In this document: positions 15,253 to 24,839 of the stretch, piece by piece
Position numbering within the stretch: the first letter of the stretch is position 1
Layout: every line of letters starts with the position of its first letter
Notes under the pieces: model-generated
Seen by the model: only the letters and a program-made list of their open reading frames with translations
Databases searched by the model: none
What the model was told of the DNA's origin: nothing
Assembly (NCBI GenBank): GCA_023447335.1
Contig: JAEXOD010000180.1
Span: 1 to 25,617, forward strand
Direction: 5' to 3'
DNA from: Bacteroidota bacterium
GTDB lineage: Bacteria > Bacteroidota > Ignavibacteria > Ignavibacteriales > Melioribacteraceae
DNA: 25,617 bases
Made by a program: the position numbers and the translations under genes

Positions 15253-17373
15253 GTGATACTTCTAAAAACTAAAAATTTTATAATACCGTTTATTTTCTTT
15301 ATTTCTTTTAATATCTTAATGCAATTTATACCCCTTACAAATAAAATGGGGTATGAATTTGCTATGATAAATTCCCTGTTACAATTTTTATTTTGGGGAT
15401 TTTTATTATTCAGTGATGTGTCCGTTTATAAAATCGGTAATCAAATTATAATTATACCCCTTTTATTATTTACGGTCCCAATTTGCATATCACTATCTAG
15501 TGAAATAATATTAGGCTTTTGTTCGTTTGGTTTTGGATTAAAATATTATTTTTTATTTGTTTTACCTTCTAGTTTTCTAGGCTTTACGTTATTTCTACTC
15601 TTAAAGAATACAAAATTTAAGCATAAAAAACTTTTATTTTATTCTCTAACATTTATTATTATACTTGATATAGTTATAGAGTTATTTTTATATCCGCAAA
15701 TTTATTTCTACAATTTAATATTAGCTTATTTCCCCGGTACAATATATGACGAATTAATTAAAATTGACTCAAAACTCATTTACAGCCGATTAATACCCAT
15801 TCTATTAGGTATTATAATAATTTCTATTACAAATTTCATTAAAAAAGATAGAATAAAGTTTTTTTTAGTTTTTCTTTTAGTAATTATGTCGTTTATGATC
15901 AAACCACTTTTGGGACTTAATACATCAAAAGATCGATTAAAAAAGCATTTAGCAGAAATTAAAGAGACAGAACATTTTATTGTATATTACGATAATTCGA
16001 TTGATTCAAAACTATTTGAAAGAATAAATCTTTTGCATGAATATTACTTTTTAAAAGTAAGAGAGGAGTTGGGTTTTCAACCAATTAATAAAATTGAATC
16101 CTTTATTTATAGTAGTGATGAACAAAAAGGGAAATTATTTGGTTCTAGGGCTGCAGATGTTACTAAACCTTGGCTTTATCAAATTCATATTAATATCAAT
16201 TCCGTAGATAGAAATTTGTTGCATGAAATTATACATGTTTTTTCAGCCGAAATAGGTGTTAGTCCGTTAAAACTGGCTAATGGATTAAATCCCGCTATAA
16301 TTGAAGGATTTGCTATGGCGATTGAAGAAATAATTGAACCATCCGGAAGTTTAGACGAATATGCTTCATTGGGAATTAGTTATTATAATATCAATCCTAA
16401 TTATATTTTTAATGGTCTAAATTTCTTTTCCTACAATTCTTCACTAGGATATATTTTATCAGGCTCGTTTATTAAATATCTTTATTCTGAGTATGGGAGA
16501 AATAAAGTCTTTAATTTTTATAAGTTCTCAAGTCTTGAGAAAAGTTTTAACGAAAACTCAAAAAAATTATACGTTGATTATCTAAAATTTATTAATAGCT
16601 TGAATTTACCTTTTAATAAAAATAAAGCAATATATTTTTTTGGTTATTCCCCGTTAGTTAATAAAAAATGCGCAAGATATATTGCTTATAGATATGAGGA
16701 AATAAGAAATATTTTCGAAAATAAACGATATAGACAAGCTGCAAATGAATATAAAAGTTTATTTGAAGAAAGTAATAGTCTTTTGGCATTTAACGGATAT
16801 ATAGTTTCTTTGATTATGTTGAGGGAATATAAAACTGTCAAATATGAGATTAGTAAGATATTAGATATTTGCAAAGATAAAAATATTTATTTCTCATTTA
16901 GACTTTTATATGAAAAAACAAATATAATTCTTTCAGAAAGTAATTATAGCGGATTGGATGAATTACTGGAGTATAATATTAGTGAAAATTATAATTTTGA
17001 GATTTATAAAATAAAAGAGCTTTTGAAGTATAATGAAGAATTGATGAGGGAATATTTAGTGAATGAAGGAAACTTTAGTTTCGCAAAAATCAAAATAGAT
17101 AGTTTAAAATTTTTATTTATAAGTTCCAAGGATACTGATCTTCTTAATACTGATTTATTAAGCAAAAATGATTCATTTAGAAACAATCGATATTATAGAT
17201 TAAAAATTGAAAAATTATCCGATGAATATTTTCTTAAAGGAGATTACGAGTCTGCAAAAAAATTACTTGATGTTTTAATAAAATTGAACATTGATAATGA
17301 TAAACAATGTTTATATTTTAGTAAATTACAAAAATTAAATTGGTTTATAAAAAAAAGGAAGAATAGGAATTAA
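15253..17373 (+). CDS. Multi-pass membrane protein with gluzincin-type (HEXXH) metallopeptidase-like domain
   Basis: A 706-residue protein that I do not recognise as a named family. Residues ~8-220 contain about six or seven hydrophobic membrane segments. Residues ~235-460 hold a peptidase-MA-like domain: H324-E-I-I-H328 followed by E351 in 'AIIEGFAMAIEE', the ligand arrangement of M1-type gluzincins. The 'SGSFIKYLYSEYG' stretch that follows is common in such domains. Residues ~485-700 are helical and TPR-like ('YRQAANEYKSLFEES', 'YFLKGDYESAKKLL'). The start is GTG at 15253, 4 bases after the murA stop, with no strong SD, suggesting translational coupling. The cca-type gene follows after 1 base. 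The protein could process envelope or surface proteins. Catalysis is plausible from the motif but unproven. Confidence 0.75.
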   Translation: MILLKTKNFIIPFIFFISFNILMQFIPLTNKMGYEFAMINSLLQFLFWGFLLFSDVSVYKIGNQIIIIPLLLFTVPICISLSSEIILGFCSFGFGLKYYFLFVLPSSFLGFTLFLLLKNTKFKHKKLLFYSLTFIIILDIVIELFLYPQIYFYNLILAYFPGTIYDELIKIDSKLIYSRLIPILLGIIIISITNFIKKDRIKFFLVFLLVIMSFMIKPLLGLNTSKDRLKKHLAEIKETEHFIVYYDNSIDSKLFERINLLHEYYFLKVREELGFQPINKIESFIYSSDEQKGKLFGSRAADVTKPWLYQIHININSVDRNLLHEIIHVFSAEIGVSPLKLANGLNPAIIEGFAMAIEEIIEPSGSLDEYASLGISYYNINPNYIFNGLNFFSYNSSLGYILSGSFIKYLYSEYGRNKVFNFYKFSSLEKSFNENSKKLYVDYLKFINSLNLPFNKNKAIYFFGYSPLVNKKCARYIAYRYEEIRNIFENKRYRQAANEYKSLFEESNSLLAFNGYIVSLIMLREYKTVKYEISKILDICKDKNIYFSFRLLYEKTNIILSESNYSGLDELLEYNISENYNFEIYKIKELLKYNEELMREYLVNEGNFSFAKIKIDSLKFLFISSKDTDLLNTDLLSKNDSFRNNRYYRLKIEKLSDEYFLKGDYESAKKLLDVLIKLNIDNDKQCLYFSKLQKLNWFIKKRKNRN

Positions 17374-17374
17374 A

Positions 17375-18778
17375 TTGAAAATAGAAATTTTATATAAAAG
17401 CATTTTATTTAATCAGATTAGAGAAGTAGCAGAAAAAGAAAAAGTTGAAGTCTTTTTAATCGGTGGGTACGTTAGAGATATAATTTTGGAAAGACCCTTA
17501 AAAAATGATATTGATATAATGGTTATCGGAGACGGAACGGTGTTTGCCGCCAAAGTTGCATTGAAACTGGGTATTGAACATGTTAGTGTTTTTAAGACAT
17601 TCGGAACGGCTCATTTTGCTTATAAAGGGTTAAATTTGGAATTCGTAGGAGCAAGAAAAGAATCGTATGACTTTTTAAGTCGAAAACCAATTGTTGAAAA
17701 CGGAACTTTTTATGATGACATAATGAGGCGTGATTTTACAATAAACACCTTGGCAATTTCTCTTAATGAATCCGATTATGGGGAATTAATTGATACATTG
17801 AAAGGAATTGATGACATAAGGAATAAGATAATTCGTACTCCGTTAAATCCTGAAGAAACATTTAGTGATGATCCGCTTAGGATATTAAGAGCTTTTAGAT
17901 TTGCAAGTCAATTAAATTTTGATGTTGATGAAAGTATATTGAAAGCTGCGGTAAATATGGCAGATCGATTAAAAATTGTTTCACAAGAAAGAATAACTGA
18001 TGAATTTATAAAGATAATTAATGCTCCTACTCCTTCAATAGGGCTTATTCACCTTTATCAAACAGGTGTTATGAAAGTAATATTCCCTGAAATACATTTA
18101 TTGGGCGGAACCGAACAGCGACAAGATTATCATCACAAAGATGTTTTTTATCACACATGTAAAGTTGTGGATAATATTGCAAGAGTTACAGATAATACTT
18201 GGTTACGTATAGCAGCATTATTACATGATGTTGCAAAACCGGCAACAAAAAAGTTTTATGAAGGAATTGGTTGGACTTTTCACGGTCATGAGGAAATTGG
18301 GGCGAGAATGATAAAAGGAATATTTAAGAGAATGCGTTTCCCTTTTAACCAGATTGAATATGTTGCAAAATTGGTAAGGCTACATCTTAGACCAATGGCT
18401 TTAGTTGATGAAACTGTAACAGATTCCGCAATAAGAAGGTTAATAGTACAAGCCGGAGAAGCTTTGGATGATTTAATTACGTTATGCAGAGCCGATATAA
18501 CAAGTCATAATCAAGATAAAATAGATAAATACCTTGAAAATTATGAAATAGTAGTGAGTAAAGTAAAAGAAGTAGAAGAAAAAGATAAATTAAGAATGTT
18601 TAAATGTCCGGTTGACGGTCAAACTATTATGGAAGTTTGCAATCTGAAACCTTCTAAACTTGTAGGGGAAATAAAAGATGCAATTGAAGAAGCAATATTA
18701 GAGGGGAAAATACCTAATGAATATGAAGCTGCATATAATTATTTGTTGGAAATAAAAGACTTATACATAAAATTGTAA
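17375..18778 (+). CDS. CCA tRNA nucleotidyltransferase / poly(A) polymerase family protein with HD domain
   Basis: A class II nucleotidyltransferase of 467 residues that probably adds or repairs the 3'-terminal CCA of tRNAs. Motifs are GGYVRD (30-35), the metal-binding D45-I-D47, RRDFTINTLA (118-127), and the EETFSDDPLRILRAFRFA neck motif (~160-177). An HD phosphohydrolase domain follows (~252-375, H260, H284-D285, H303, H305), as in many bacterial CCA enzymes. The start is TTG at 17375, one base after the preceding stop, with AGGAA (17365-17369) as SD; no in-frame ATG fits the family N-terminus. The same protein family includes poly(A) polymerases and split A- or CC-adding enzymes. The full CCA role is favoured because the tRNA-Leu in this window lacks an encoded CCA, but sequence alone does not settle it. 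Confidence 0.9.
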   Translation: MKIEILYKSILFNQIREVAEKEKVEVFLIGGYVRDIILERPLKNDIDIMVIGDGTVFAAKVALKLGIEHVSVFKTFGTAHFAYKGLNLEFVGARKESYDFLSRKPIVENGTFYDDIMRRDFTINTLAISLNESDYGELIDTLKGIDDIRNKIIRTPLNPEETFSDDPLRILRAFRFASQLNFDVDESILKAAVNMADRLKIVSQERITDEFIKIINAPTPSIGLIHLYQTGVMKVIFPEIHLLGGTEQRQDYHHKDVFYHTCKVVDNIARVTDNTWLRIAALLHDVAKPATKKFYEGIGWTFHGHEEIGARMIKGIFKRMRFPFNQIEYVAKLVRLHLRPMALVDETVTDSAIRRLIVQAGEALDDLITLCRADITSHNQDKIDKYLENYEIVVSKVKEVEEKDKLRMFKCPVDGQTIMEVCNLKPSKLVGEIKDAIEEAILEGKIPNEYEAAYNYLLEIKDLYIKL

Positions 18779-18863
18779 AAAATTGTCACATAATTAAACT
18801 TTTTTGAATTTATTCCGTCCTAATAGTTAGAAAACAAAATCTTTTTGCATTTAAGGAGAAAAA

Positions 18864-20207
18864 ATGAACATAAGGTCAGTTTTATTATTACTAATCATAT
18901 TTAGCATTTCGTTACAGGCTCAGTCTAAATTAACTTTGGATGAAGCAATAAAAATTGCTCTTCAAAAAAACAGTTCAGTTATTAAATCTGTAAATAACAT
19001 TGAAGCCGATAAAAGTAACATTAAAAGTTCTTACGGAAACTTTTTACCAAATTTCGGATTACGCGGAAGCTGGAATTGGCAGAAAGTACAAGACAAAGGA
19101 ACGACTCAATTAAATGAATTTGGTGATTACGTGGGGAGACCAGAGACAACTATTGATAGTAGAAGTTATGGTGTAAGTGCCGGCGGTAGTTGGAATTTAT
19201 TTGACGGGTTGTCATCTTTTGCAACATTAGATAGAAGTAAAAATAATTATTATGCAGCCAAATTAAGTTTAGAAAAATTAAAACAAGATATTGTTTACCA
19301 GACAACAGAATTATATTATACCGTTCTAAATATGAAAAAAATGCTAAATGTTAGAGAAGAAAATCTCAAATACAATATGCGTTTATTAGAGACAATTCAG
19401 GAAAGGAATAAATTGGGAGCTGCGGCACTTGCAGACTTGTATGCTCAACAAGTTCAATACGGAAATGCCGAGTTACTTCAAATACAAGCGGCAAATGATT
19501 ATGAAACAGCTAAAAGTAACTTACTTAACTTTTTATCCCTAGATGTTATGAAGGAATATGAGTATGAAATTCCTTTTGATGAAAGTAAAATTGATACAAA
19601 AGGATTAACAGCAGAATTTGAATCAATAGAACAAATGGTTAACGAAGCATTAACAAATAGAGCCGATTATAAAGGACAAAAATTGTTATTAGAAAGCGCT
19701 TATAATAATGTTACAATAGCTAAAAGCGGATTATATCCAAGTGTTTCGGGAAATTATTCGTTCTCTACAAATTCGATTACCGTTGGGGATTTATTTGATA
19801 GAAAAATTTGGACGGTTGGATTATCCCTAAATGTTCCAATTTTTAGCGGTTGGGCAACAGAAAGTGCAATTGAACAGGCTGAAATTCAGGCTAAAAATAG
19901 TACAGAGGATTTGTTAACTTTAGAAAGACAAATAAAAATTGAGATTAAACAAAGCTATCAAGAGCTTACCGCAGCCAAAAAACAATTAGAAGTCAGTTCA
20001 AAAAACGTGATATCAGCTGAAGAGAATAGAAAACTTTATAATGAACGATATACATTAGGAGGCGGTACTATTTTGGATGTTTTGCAGGCTGATAAAAACT
20101 TTGTTGATGCTCAAAGAGCTTTTATTGATTCAGAATTTTTGTTTTTTAAAATGAAAGATAAATTAGTTAATGCACTTGGTAAATTAGATTATAAAAAATA
20201 CGAATAA
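18864..20207 (+). CDS. TolC-like outer-membrane efflux protein
   Basis: The outer-membrane channel of a tripartite export system. The 447-residue product has a signal peptide (1-19, ending SLQA). It has two repeated OEP halves (~22-225 and ~250-440), with typical openings 'KLTLDEAIKIALQKN' and 'VNEALTNRADYKGQK', and long alpha-helical stretches forming the periplasmic barrel. The second half has 'GLYPSVSGNYSF' and 'SLNVPIFSGW', the usual beta-strand insertions. The SD AAGGAG (18853-18858) lies 5 bases before the ATG. It heads a five-gene operon after an 85-base gap from the nucleotidyltransferase gene; no convincing promoter could be picked out in that gap. A membrane fusion protein follows after 23 bases. 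Confidence 0.94.
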   Translation: MNIRSVLLLLIIFSISLQAQSKLTLDEAIKIALQKNSSVIKSVNNIEADKSNIKSSYGNFLPNFGLRGSWNWQKVQDKGTTQLNEFGDYVGRPETTIDSRSYGVSAGGSWNLFDGLSSFATLDRSKNNYYAAKLSLEKLKQDIVYQTTELYYTVLNMKKMLNVREENLKYNMRLLETIQERNKLGAAALADLYAQQVQYGNAELLQIQAANDYETAKSNLLNFLSLDVMKEYEYEIPFDESKIDTKGLTAEFESIEQMVNEALTNRADYKGQKLLLESAYNNVTIAKSGLYPSVSGNYSFSTNSITVGDLFDRKIWTVGLSLNVPIFSGWATESAIEQAEIQAKNSTEDLLTLERQIKIEIKQSYQELTAAKKQLEVSSKNVISAEENRKLYNERYTLGGGTILDVLQADKNFVDAQRAFIDSEFLFFKMKDKLVNALGKLDYKKYE

Positions 20208-20230
20208 ATTTTAATTAGGAGATTTATATA

Positions 20231-21523
20231 ATGGGAAAAGCTCAATCTAAGAAGAATAGAAAAAAACTTATGGTGTTTGGTGGTTTAGGTTTATTATTGG
20301 TAGTAATTGTTTTAATAGTTGCCTTTAGCGGTGATAAGGAACAAATTATATCTGTACAAACCGAACAAGTTCAAAAAAGAAGTATTACTCAAGTAGTATC
20401 TGCTACCGGAAAAATTAACCCGGTTTATCAAGTTGTTTTGACCCCTGAAGTAACAGGTGAAATAGTTGAACTTCCTATAAAAGAAGGGGACAAAGTTAAT
20501 AGAGGCCAACTTTTAATTAAAATTAAACCTGATATTTATGTTGCCCAAAGAAATAGAGCTTTAGCAAGTTTAGAAGCTGCAAAAGCCGGTCTTGATGTTC
20601 AAAAGGCAAATTTGGAAAGAGTTGAAAAAGAATATAAAAGAGTACAAGGACTGTATGAGAAAAAGCTTGCTAGCGATGCAGATCTTGAAACTGCAAAATC
20701 TAATTATTATCAAAGTTTAGGTCAATTTCAGTCGCAAAAATCAGCAATTTTACAATCTGAAGAGTCATTAAAAGAGCAACAAGAACAACTTGCCAAAACA
20801 ACTATTTATTCTCCTATTGACGGTACTATCAGTGCTTTAAATGTAGAATTAAGTGAACGCGTATTGGGAAGTAGTTTTAGTCAAGGAACCAATTTAATGA
20901 CAGTTGCAAACTTAAATTTAATGGAAGCAACCGTTGATGTTGACGAAAACGACGTTGTTTTAATTAGTATAGGTGATACTGCCAGAGTGAAGATTGATGC
21001 TTTTGGTGATAGAGAGTTTATAGGAACTGTTAGCCAGATTGGTAATAGTGCTAAATCTACCGGTTTAGGTACACAGGATGAAGTAGTAAATTTTGAAATC
21101 AAAATTTTATTGGATACCGAAGGCGAAAATATTCGTCCGGGTATGTCCTGTGATGCAGAGATTGAAACAGAAACAAAATACAACGTATGGTCAGTTCCGA
21201 TTCAATGCGTAACGGCTCGCACTCAACAAGGAAAAGTGTTTAATACCAACGGTACTGTTACTGAAGAAGATGATAACAAACCAAAAGTTACTCAAAAACA
21301 AACAAAACCGGATGAAGTTGTTTTTGCAGTTGTTGATAATAAATCAAAACTTATTAAAGTTAAAACCGGCATTAGTGATGATACTTATATCGAAATAAAA
21401 GAAGGACTTGAAGGTAAAGAAGAGATAGTTACAGGACCTTATAGAGCCATATCAAAAGAACTTGAAGATAATATTAAAGTAATGGTTCAGAAAAAAGGTA
21501 AAGATAACACTCAAAAAAAATAA
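20231..21523 (+). CDS. Periplasmic adaptor (HlyD/MacA-like membrane fusion protein)
   Basis: The adaptor linking the ABC transporter to the TolC-like channel. The 430-residue product has one N-terminal membrane anchor (~13-32). The lipoyl halves (~66-105 with EGDKVNRGQLLIKI, and ~192-228 with 'IYSPIDGTISAL') are split by an alpha-helical hairpin (~105-190). Beta-barrel and membrane-proximal domains follow. A low-complexity, charged stretch (~340-360, TEEDDNKPKVTQKQTKP) interrupts the C-terminal part and looks like a lineage-specific linker. The SD AGGAGA (20217-20222) is 8 bases before the ATG. The gene lies between the TolC-like gene and the ATPase, as in macA systems. Confidence 0.94.
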   Translation: MGKAQSKKNRKKLMVFGGLGLLLVVIVLIVAFSGDKEQIISVQTEQVQKRSITQVVSATGKINPVYQVVLTPEVTGEIVELPIKEGDKVNRGQLLIKIKPDIYVAQRNRALASLEAAKAGLDVQKANLERVEKEYKRVQGLYEKKLASDADLETAKSNYYQSLGQFQSQKSAILQSEESLKEQQEQLAKTTIYSPIDGTISALNVELSERVLGSSFSQGTNLMTVANLNLMEATVDVDENDVVLISIGDTARVKIDAFGDREFIGTVSQIGNSAKSTGLGTQDEVVNFEIKILLDTEGENIRPGMSCDAEIETETKYNVWSVPIQCVTARTQQGKVFNTNGTVTEEDDNKPKVTQKQTKPDEVVFAVVDNKSKLIKVKTGISDDTYIEIKEGLEGKEEIVTGPYRAISKELEDNIKVMVQKKGKDNTQKK

Positions 21524-21533
21524 CGGATAAAAA

Positions 21534-22253
21534 ATGAATATTATAACCATAGAACATATTGCTAAAATATATCAAGTTGGTAATGAAGAAGTTTTTGCAT
21601 TGCGTGATGTTTCGTTGAAAATTGATAAAAACGAATATGTCGCAATAATGGGACCTAGCGGTTCCGGTAAAACAACTTTAATGAATATTTTAGGTTGTTT
21701 GGATACACCCACCAAAGGGCTGTACAATTTTAACGGTTTGAATGTTAGCGATATGAATGATAATGAATTAGCCCAGATTAGAAATAGGGAAATCGGATTT
21801 GTATTTCAAACTTTTAATCTACTTCCACGCTCAAATGCATTACATAATGTTGAACTTCCTTTAATTTATGCCGGTATTAAAGCTTCAGAAAGAAAAGAAA
21901 GAGCTGTTGAAGCGATTACTCATGTAGGTTTATTAGATAGAATGACTCATAAGCCAAACGAACTTTCCGGAGGTCAGCGACAAAGAGTGGCTATTGCTAG
22001 AGCCTTAGTAACTAGACCTTCTATTATCTTAGCTGATGAGCCTACAGGGAATTTAGATTCAAAAACCGGTGAAGATATTATGTATCTCTTTAATGAATTA
22101 CACCAGGCAGGTAATACAATTATTTTAGTTACTCACGAAGAATCAGTTGCCGAACATGCTGCTCGTATTATTCGTCTAAGAGACGGATTAATTGAAAAAG
22201 ATGAACAAGTTCAAAACAGAGTAATACCGGTAAAACGAGAAGCTAACACTTAA
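21534..22253 (+). CDS. ABC transporter ATP-binding protein, MacB/LolD type
   Basis: The cytoplasmic ATPase powering the MacB-like permeases. The 239-residue product has Walker A GPSGSGKTT (40-48), Q-loop Q92, the signature LSGGQRQR (144-151), Walker B IILADEP with D168-E169, and switch H201. All are intact, so it should hydrolyse ATP. It is unfused, unlike E. coli MacB where the ATPase and permease are one chain, and resembles LolD in size. It begins 10 bases after the adaptor and ends 12 bases before the first permease. The SD is weak (GGA) and translation may be coupled. Confidence 0.95.
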   Translation: MNIITIEHIAKIYQVGNEEVFALRDVSLKIDKNEYVAIMGPSGSGKTTLMNILGCLDTPTKGLYNFNGLNVSDMNDNELAQIRNREIGFVFQTFNLLPRSNALHNVELPLIYAGIKASERKERAVEAITHVGLLDRMTHKPNELSGGQRQRVAIARALVTRPSIILADEPTGNLDSKTGEDIMYLFNELHQAGNTIILVTHEESVAEHAARIIRLRDGLIEKDEQVQNRVIPVKREANT

Positions 22254-22265
22254 GATAGGTGAATA

Positions 22266-23507
22266 ATGAAAAATTTTCTGTTTGAATTAAAAGAAGGATT
22301 ACTAATTTCTTTGCGAGCGATAAAAGCAAACAAAGTTAGATCAGTATTAACAACGCTTGGTATTGTAATCGGTGTTGCCAGCGTTGTTCTGATGTCTACG
22401 GCTATAAAAGGGATTAATCAATCTTTTCAGCAGGGTGTAAGTTCTTTGGGTACAGATAACTTATACATTGATAAATGGGAATGGTTTAATAATGATGTCC
22501 CTTGGTGGAAAATCAGAAATAGAAAGAACCTAAAATTAGAAGATTATGAGAAATATAGAGAAAGAGCTAAGTTACCATTAGCTAGTGCCCCAACTATGTG
22601 GACTTCTCAAACAGTAAAATATGAACAAGAATCTGTAGAATTTGTATTTATTCAAGGAACAACTTATGAATATATCAATACTACTAATTTATCTTTTACT
22701 CAAGGGCGCTTTTTTAACGAGCTCGAAAGCAATGGTTCTCGTAATGTTTGTGTGATAGGAAGCGAAATAAACAAAAAACTCTTTCCAAGAGACGACGGTT
22801 TTGAGAAAAATGTTGACATTAAAGGAATTAAATTTAAGGTAATAGGTATTCTTGAGGAACAAGGAAGTTATATTATGGGTAATTTTAACCCTGATAATCA
22901 AGTGTTTATTCCTATTAACAACATTTTTAAGTATTATCAAAGTGCTGATAGCAGAAGTATTACAATTAACGTAAGAGCTAGGAATAGTCAAAGTGTTGAA
23001 GATGTTAAGGAAGAAGCCATAGGAATTATGAGGCAGGTAAGAGGATTAAAATATGACCAAGCCGATGATTTTTCTATTAACCAACAAGAAGGCTTATTAA
23101 ATACAATTAATAACACGGTTGGAGTAATAGAAGTGGCAGGAATATTAATTACCGGACTTTCATTGTTTGTCGGTGCAATCGGAATTATGAACATTATGTT
23201 TGTTTCTGTGAAAGAACGTACAAAAGAGATCGGTATAAGAAAGGCAATCGGAGCTAAGCGTAGAACTATTTTAGGGCAATTTATTACCGAATCTGCTATA
23301 ATTTGTTTGATTGGCGGTTTAATAGGTCTAATTGTTGCGGTTATCGGAGTTAAGATTATTGAGCAATATGATTTCCCGGTAAGTTTAGAGTTTGACGCTT
23401 TTATATTAGCAGTTACTATTTCTTTATTAACAGGAGTTATATCCGGATTCGCTCCGGCATATACTGCAGCTAAATTGGATCCTGTTGAAGCATTGAGGTA
23501 TGAATAA
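22266..23507 (+). CDS. MacB/FtsX-like ABC permease 1
   Basis: A 413-residue membrane subunit with the MacB topology: one N-terminal membrane helix (~25-47), a large periplasmic domain (~50-285), and three C-terminal helices (~287-312, ~342-364, ~376-398). The conserved coupling segment 'SVKERTKEIGIRKAIGAKRR' (~314-333) and the 'APAYTAAKLDPVEALRYE' ending are diagnostic. The ATG follows an AGGTG SD. Its stop overlaps the next start by one base (ATAATG). It is paralogous to the next gene but clearly diverged in the periplasmic part, which points to a heterodimeric transporter. Confidence 0.94.
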   Translation: MKNFLFELKEGLLISLRAIKANKVRSVLTTLGIVIGVASVVLMSTAIKGINQSFQQGVSSLGTDNLYIDKWEWFNNDVPWWKIRNRKNLKLEDYEKYRERAKLPLASAPTMWTSQTVKYEQESVEFVFIQGTTYEYINTTNLSFTQGRFFNELESNGSRNVCVIGSEINKKLFPRDDGFEKNVDIKGIKFKVIGILEEQGSYIMGNFNPDNQVFIPINNIFKYYQSADSRSITINVRARNSQSVEDVKEEAIGIMRQVRGLKYDQADDFSINQQEGLLNTINNTVGVIEVAGILITGLSLFVGAIGIMNIMFVSVKERTKEIGIRKAIGAKRRTILGQFITESAIICLIGGLIGLIVAVIGVKIIEQYDFPVSLEFDAFILAVTISLLTGVISGFAPAYTAAKLDPVEALRYE

Positions 23508-24739
23508 TGAAAATACTTGAAATTTTAAGAATGGCTTTAAACTCACTACGAACAAATAAGTTAAGATCTTCTTTAACTATTTTAGGTATAGTAGTAGGTA
23601 TATTTTCCATAATTGCTATTAGTACCGTAATAGCAATGCTTCAAAAAAGCATCGAAGAAGGTGTTTCTGAACTAAGTAAAAACACTTTTCAAATTCAAAA
23701 ATGGCCTGCTGTTAGAACCGGTGGTCACGCTGAATGGGCAAAAATTCGTAATAGAAAAGATATTTCACTTGAAGAGTTTTTTGAACTTAAGGATAAACTA
23801 ATAGAAACTCAAAATATCGGAGCCGAACAATGGAGCGGCGGAAAAATGATTAAGTATTACGGAGAAGAGACTAATCCTAATGTTAGTTTGGGAGGATGTA
23901 CTCCTGAAGCTTTTGGCAATAATGATTGGATTATTGAAGATGGAAGAGATTTTAATTATAATGATTATCATCATTCTGAGAGAATTATTGTTTTAGGTGC
24001 TGATGTAGCCACAAAATTATTTAAATCTATTCACCCGGTAGGGCAATATGTAAAGCTAGACGGACATAAATTATTAGTAGTCGGAGTTCTAGAAAGAAAA
24101 GGTGAGTTTTTTGGACAGAGTCAGGATAATTTTGCTTTGATTCCTTTATCTACTTATCAGATATTTTACGGAAGACGTAGCGGTAGTATTAATATAACTG
24201 TTAAGGCTGTTGATGAAAAATCATATTATGATCTTGTTGAGAAAGCGGAAGGTTTTATGCGAACTATTCGAAAAGTCGCACCCGGTGAAGAAAATGATTT
24301 TGATATAAGAACAAACGAAAACGTTTTGAAGCAAATAAACGATATTACGGCAGGTGTTAGGATTGGAGCAATAGTTATTGCCGGAATTGCGTTACTTGCG
24401 GCAGGAATCGGAATTATGAATATTATGTTAGTTAGTGTTACTGAAAGAACTAAAGAAATCGGAATACGAAAGGCAATTGGTGCAAAAAGAAGTAATATAT
24501 TATCTCAATTTTTAATTGAGTCAATTGTTTTATCATTATTCGGTGGTTTTATCGGAATTGTACTTGGGGTTTTGGTTGGTAATTTAGCAGGGTCTGCTTT
24601 AAATGCAGTTGCAACAATACCTATAGATTCGGTAATGGTTGGTGTAGGTTTGTGTGTTTTTATCGGTGTTCTTTTCGGTACATATCCTGCATATAAGGCA
24701 GCAAATTTAGATCCTATCGAAGCTCTTCGTTATGAATAA
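23507..24739 (+). CDS. MacB/FtsX-like ABC permease 2
   Basis: A 410-residue paralogue of the preceding gene with the same topology: membrane helices at ~20-45, ~284-308, ~338-360 and ~374-395, and a periplasmic domain at ~50-280. It has 'SVTERTKEIGIRKAIGAKRS' and ends 'PAYKAANLDPIEALRYE'. Both permeases share a 'KIRNRK' motif near residue 80, unlike generic MacB. The start ATG overlaps the previous stop by 1 base, and a GAGGT SD lies inside permease 1, so expression is coupled and near-stoichiometric. It is the last gene of the export operon and is followed by a terminator. The substrate is unknown; macrolides, lipoproteins or peptides are all possible for the family. Confidence 0.94.
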   Translation: MKILEILRMALNSLRTNKLRSSLTILGIVVGIFSIIAISTVIAMLQKSIEEGVSELSKNTFQIQKWPAVRTGGHAEWAKIRNRKDISLEEFFELKDKLIETQNIGAEQWSGGKMIKYYGEETNPNVSLGGCTPEAFGNNDWIIEDGRDFNYNDYHHSERIIVLGADVATKLFKSIHPVGQYVKLDGHKLLVVGVLERKGEFFGQSQDNFALIPLSTYQIFYGRRSGSINITVKAVDEKSYYDLVEKAEGFMRTIRKVAPGEENDFDIRTNENVLKQINDITAGVRIGAIVIAGIALLAAGIGIMNIMLVSVTERTKEIGIRKAIGAKRSNILSQFLIESIVLSLFGGFIGIVLGVLVGNLAGSALNAVATIPIDSVMVGVGLCVFIGVLFGTYPAYKAANLDPIEALRYE

Positions 24740-24744
24740 AATTA

Positions 24745-24777
24745 GCCTCATCATATTAATGGTGAGGCATTTTTTTT
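24745..24777 (+). terminator. Intrinsic terminator of the export operon
   Basis: A 9-bp stem (24745-24753 with 24760-24768, GCCTCATCA/TGGTGAGGC, with one T-G pair) and a 6-base loop, followed by an 8-base T run (24770-24777). It starts 6 bases after the permease 2 stop. Confidence 0.85.
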
Positions 24778-24839
24778 AACTTTTCTTAATAAAAAAAATC
24801 CTTAAATTTATAAATCCGATTATTAATTTTTTGTATTAA

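Noticed and set aside
18779..18863. Promoter TTGTCA (18783-18788) for the export operon
   Set aside because: No acceptable -10 hexamer lies 16-18 bases downstream.
20881..21183. 100-codon minus-strand frame within the adaptor gene
   Set aside because: It is antisense to conserved adaptor sequence and has no SD or family likeness.
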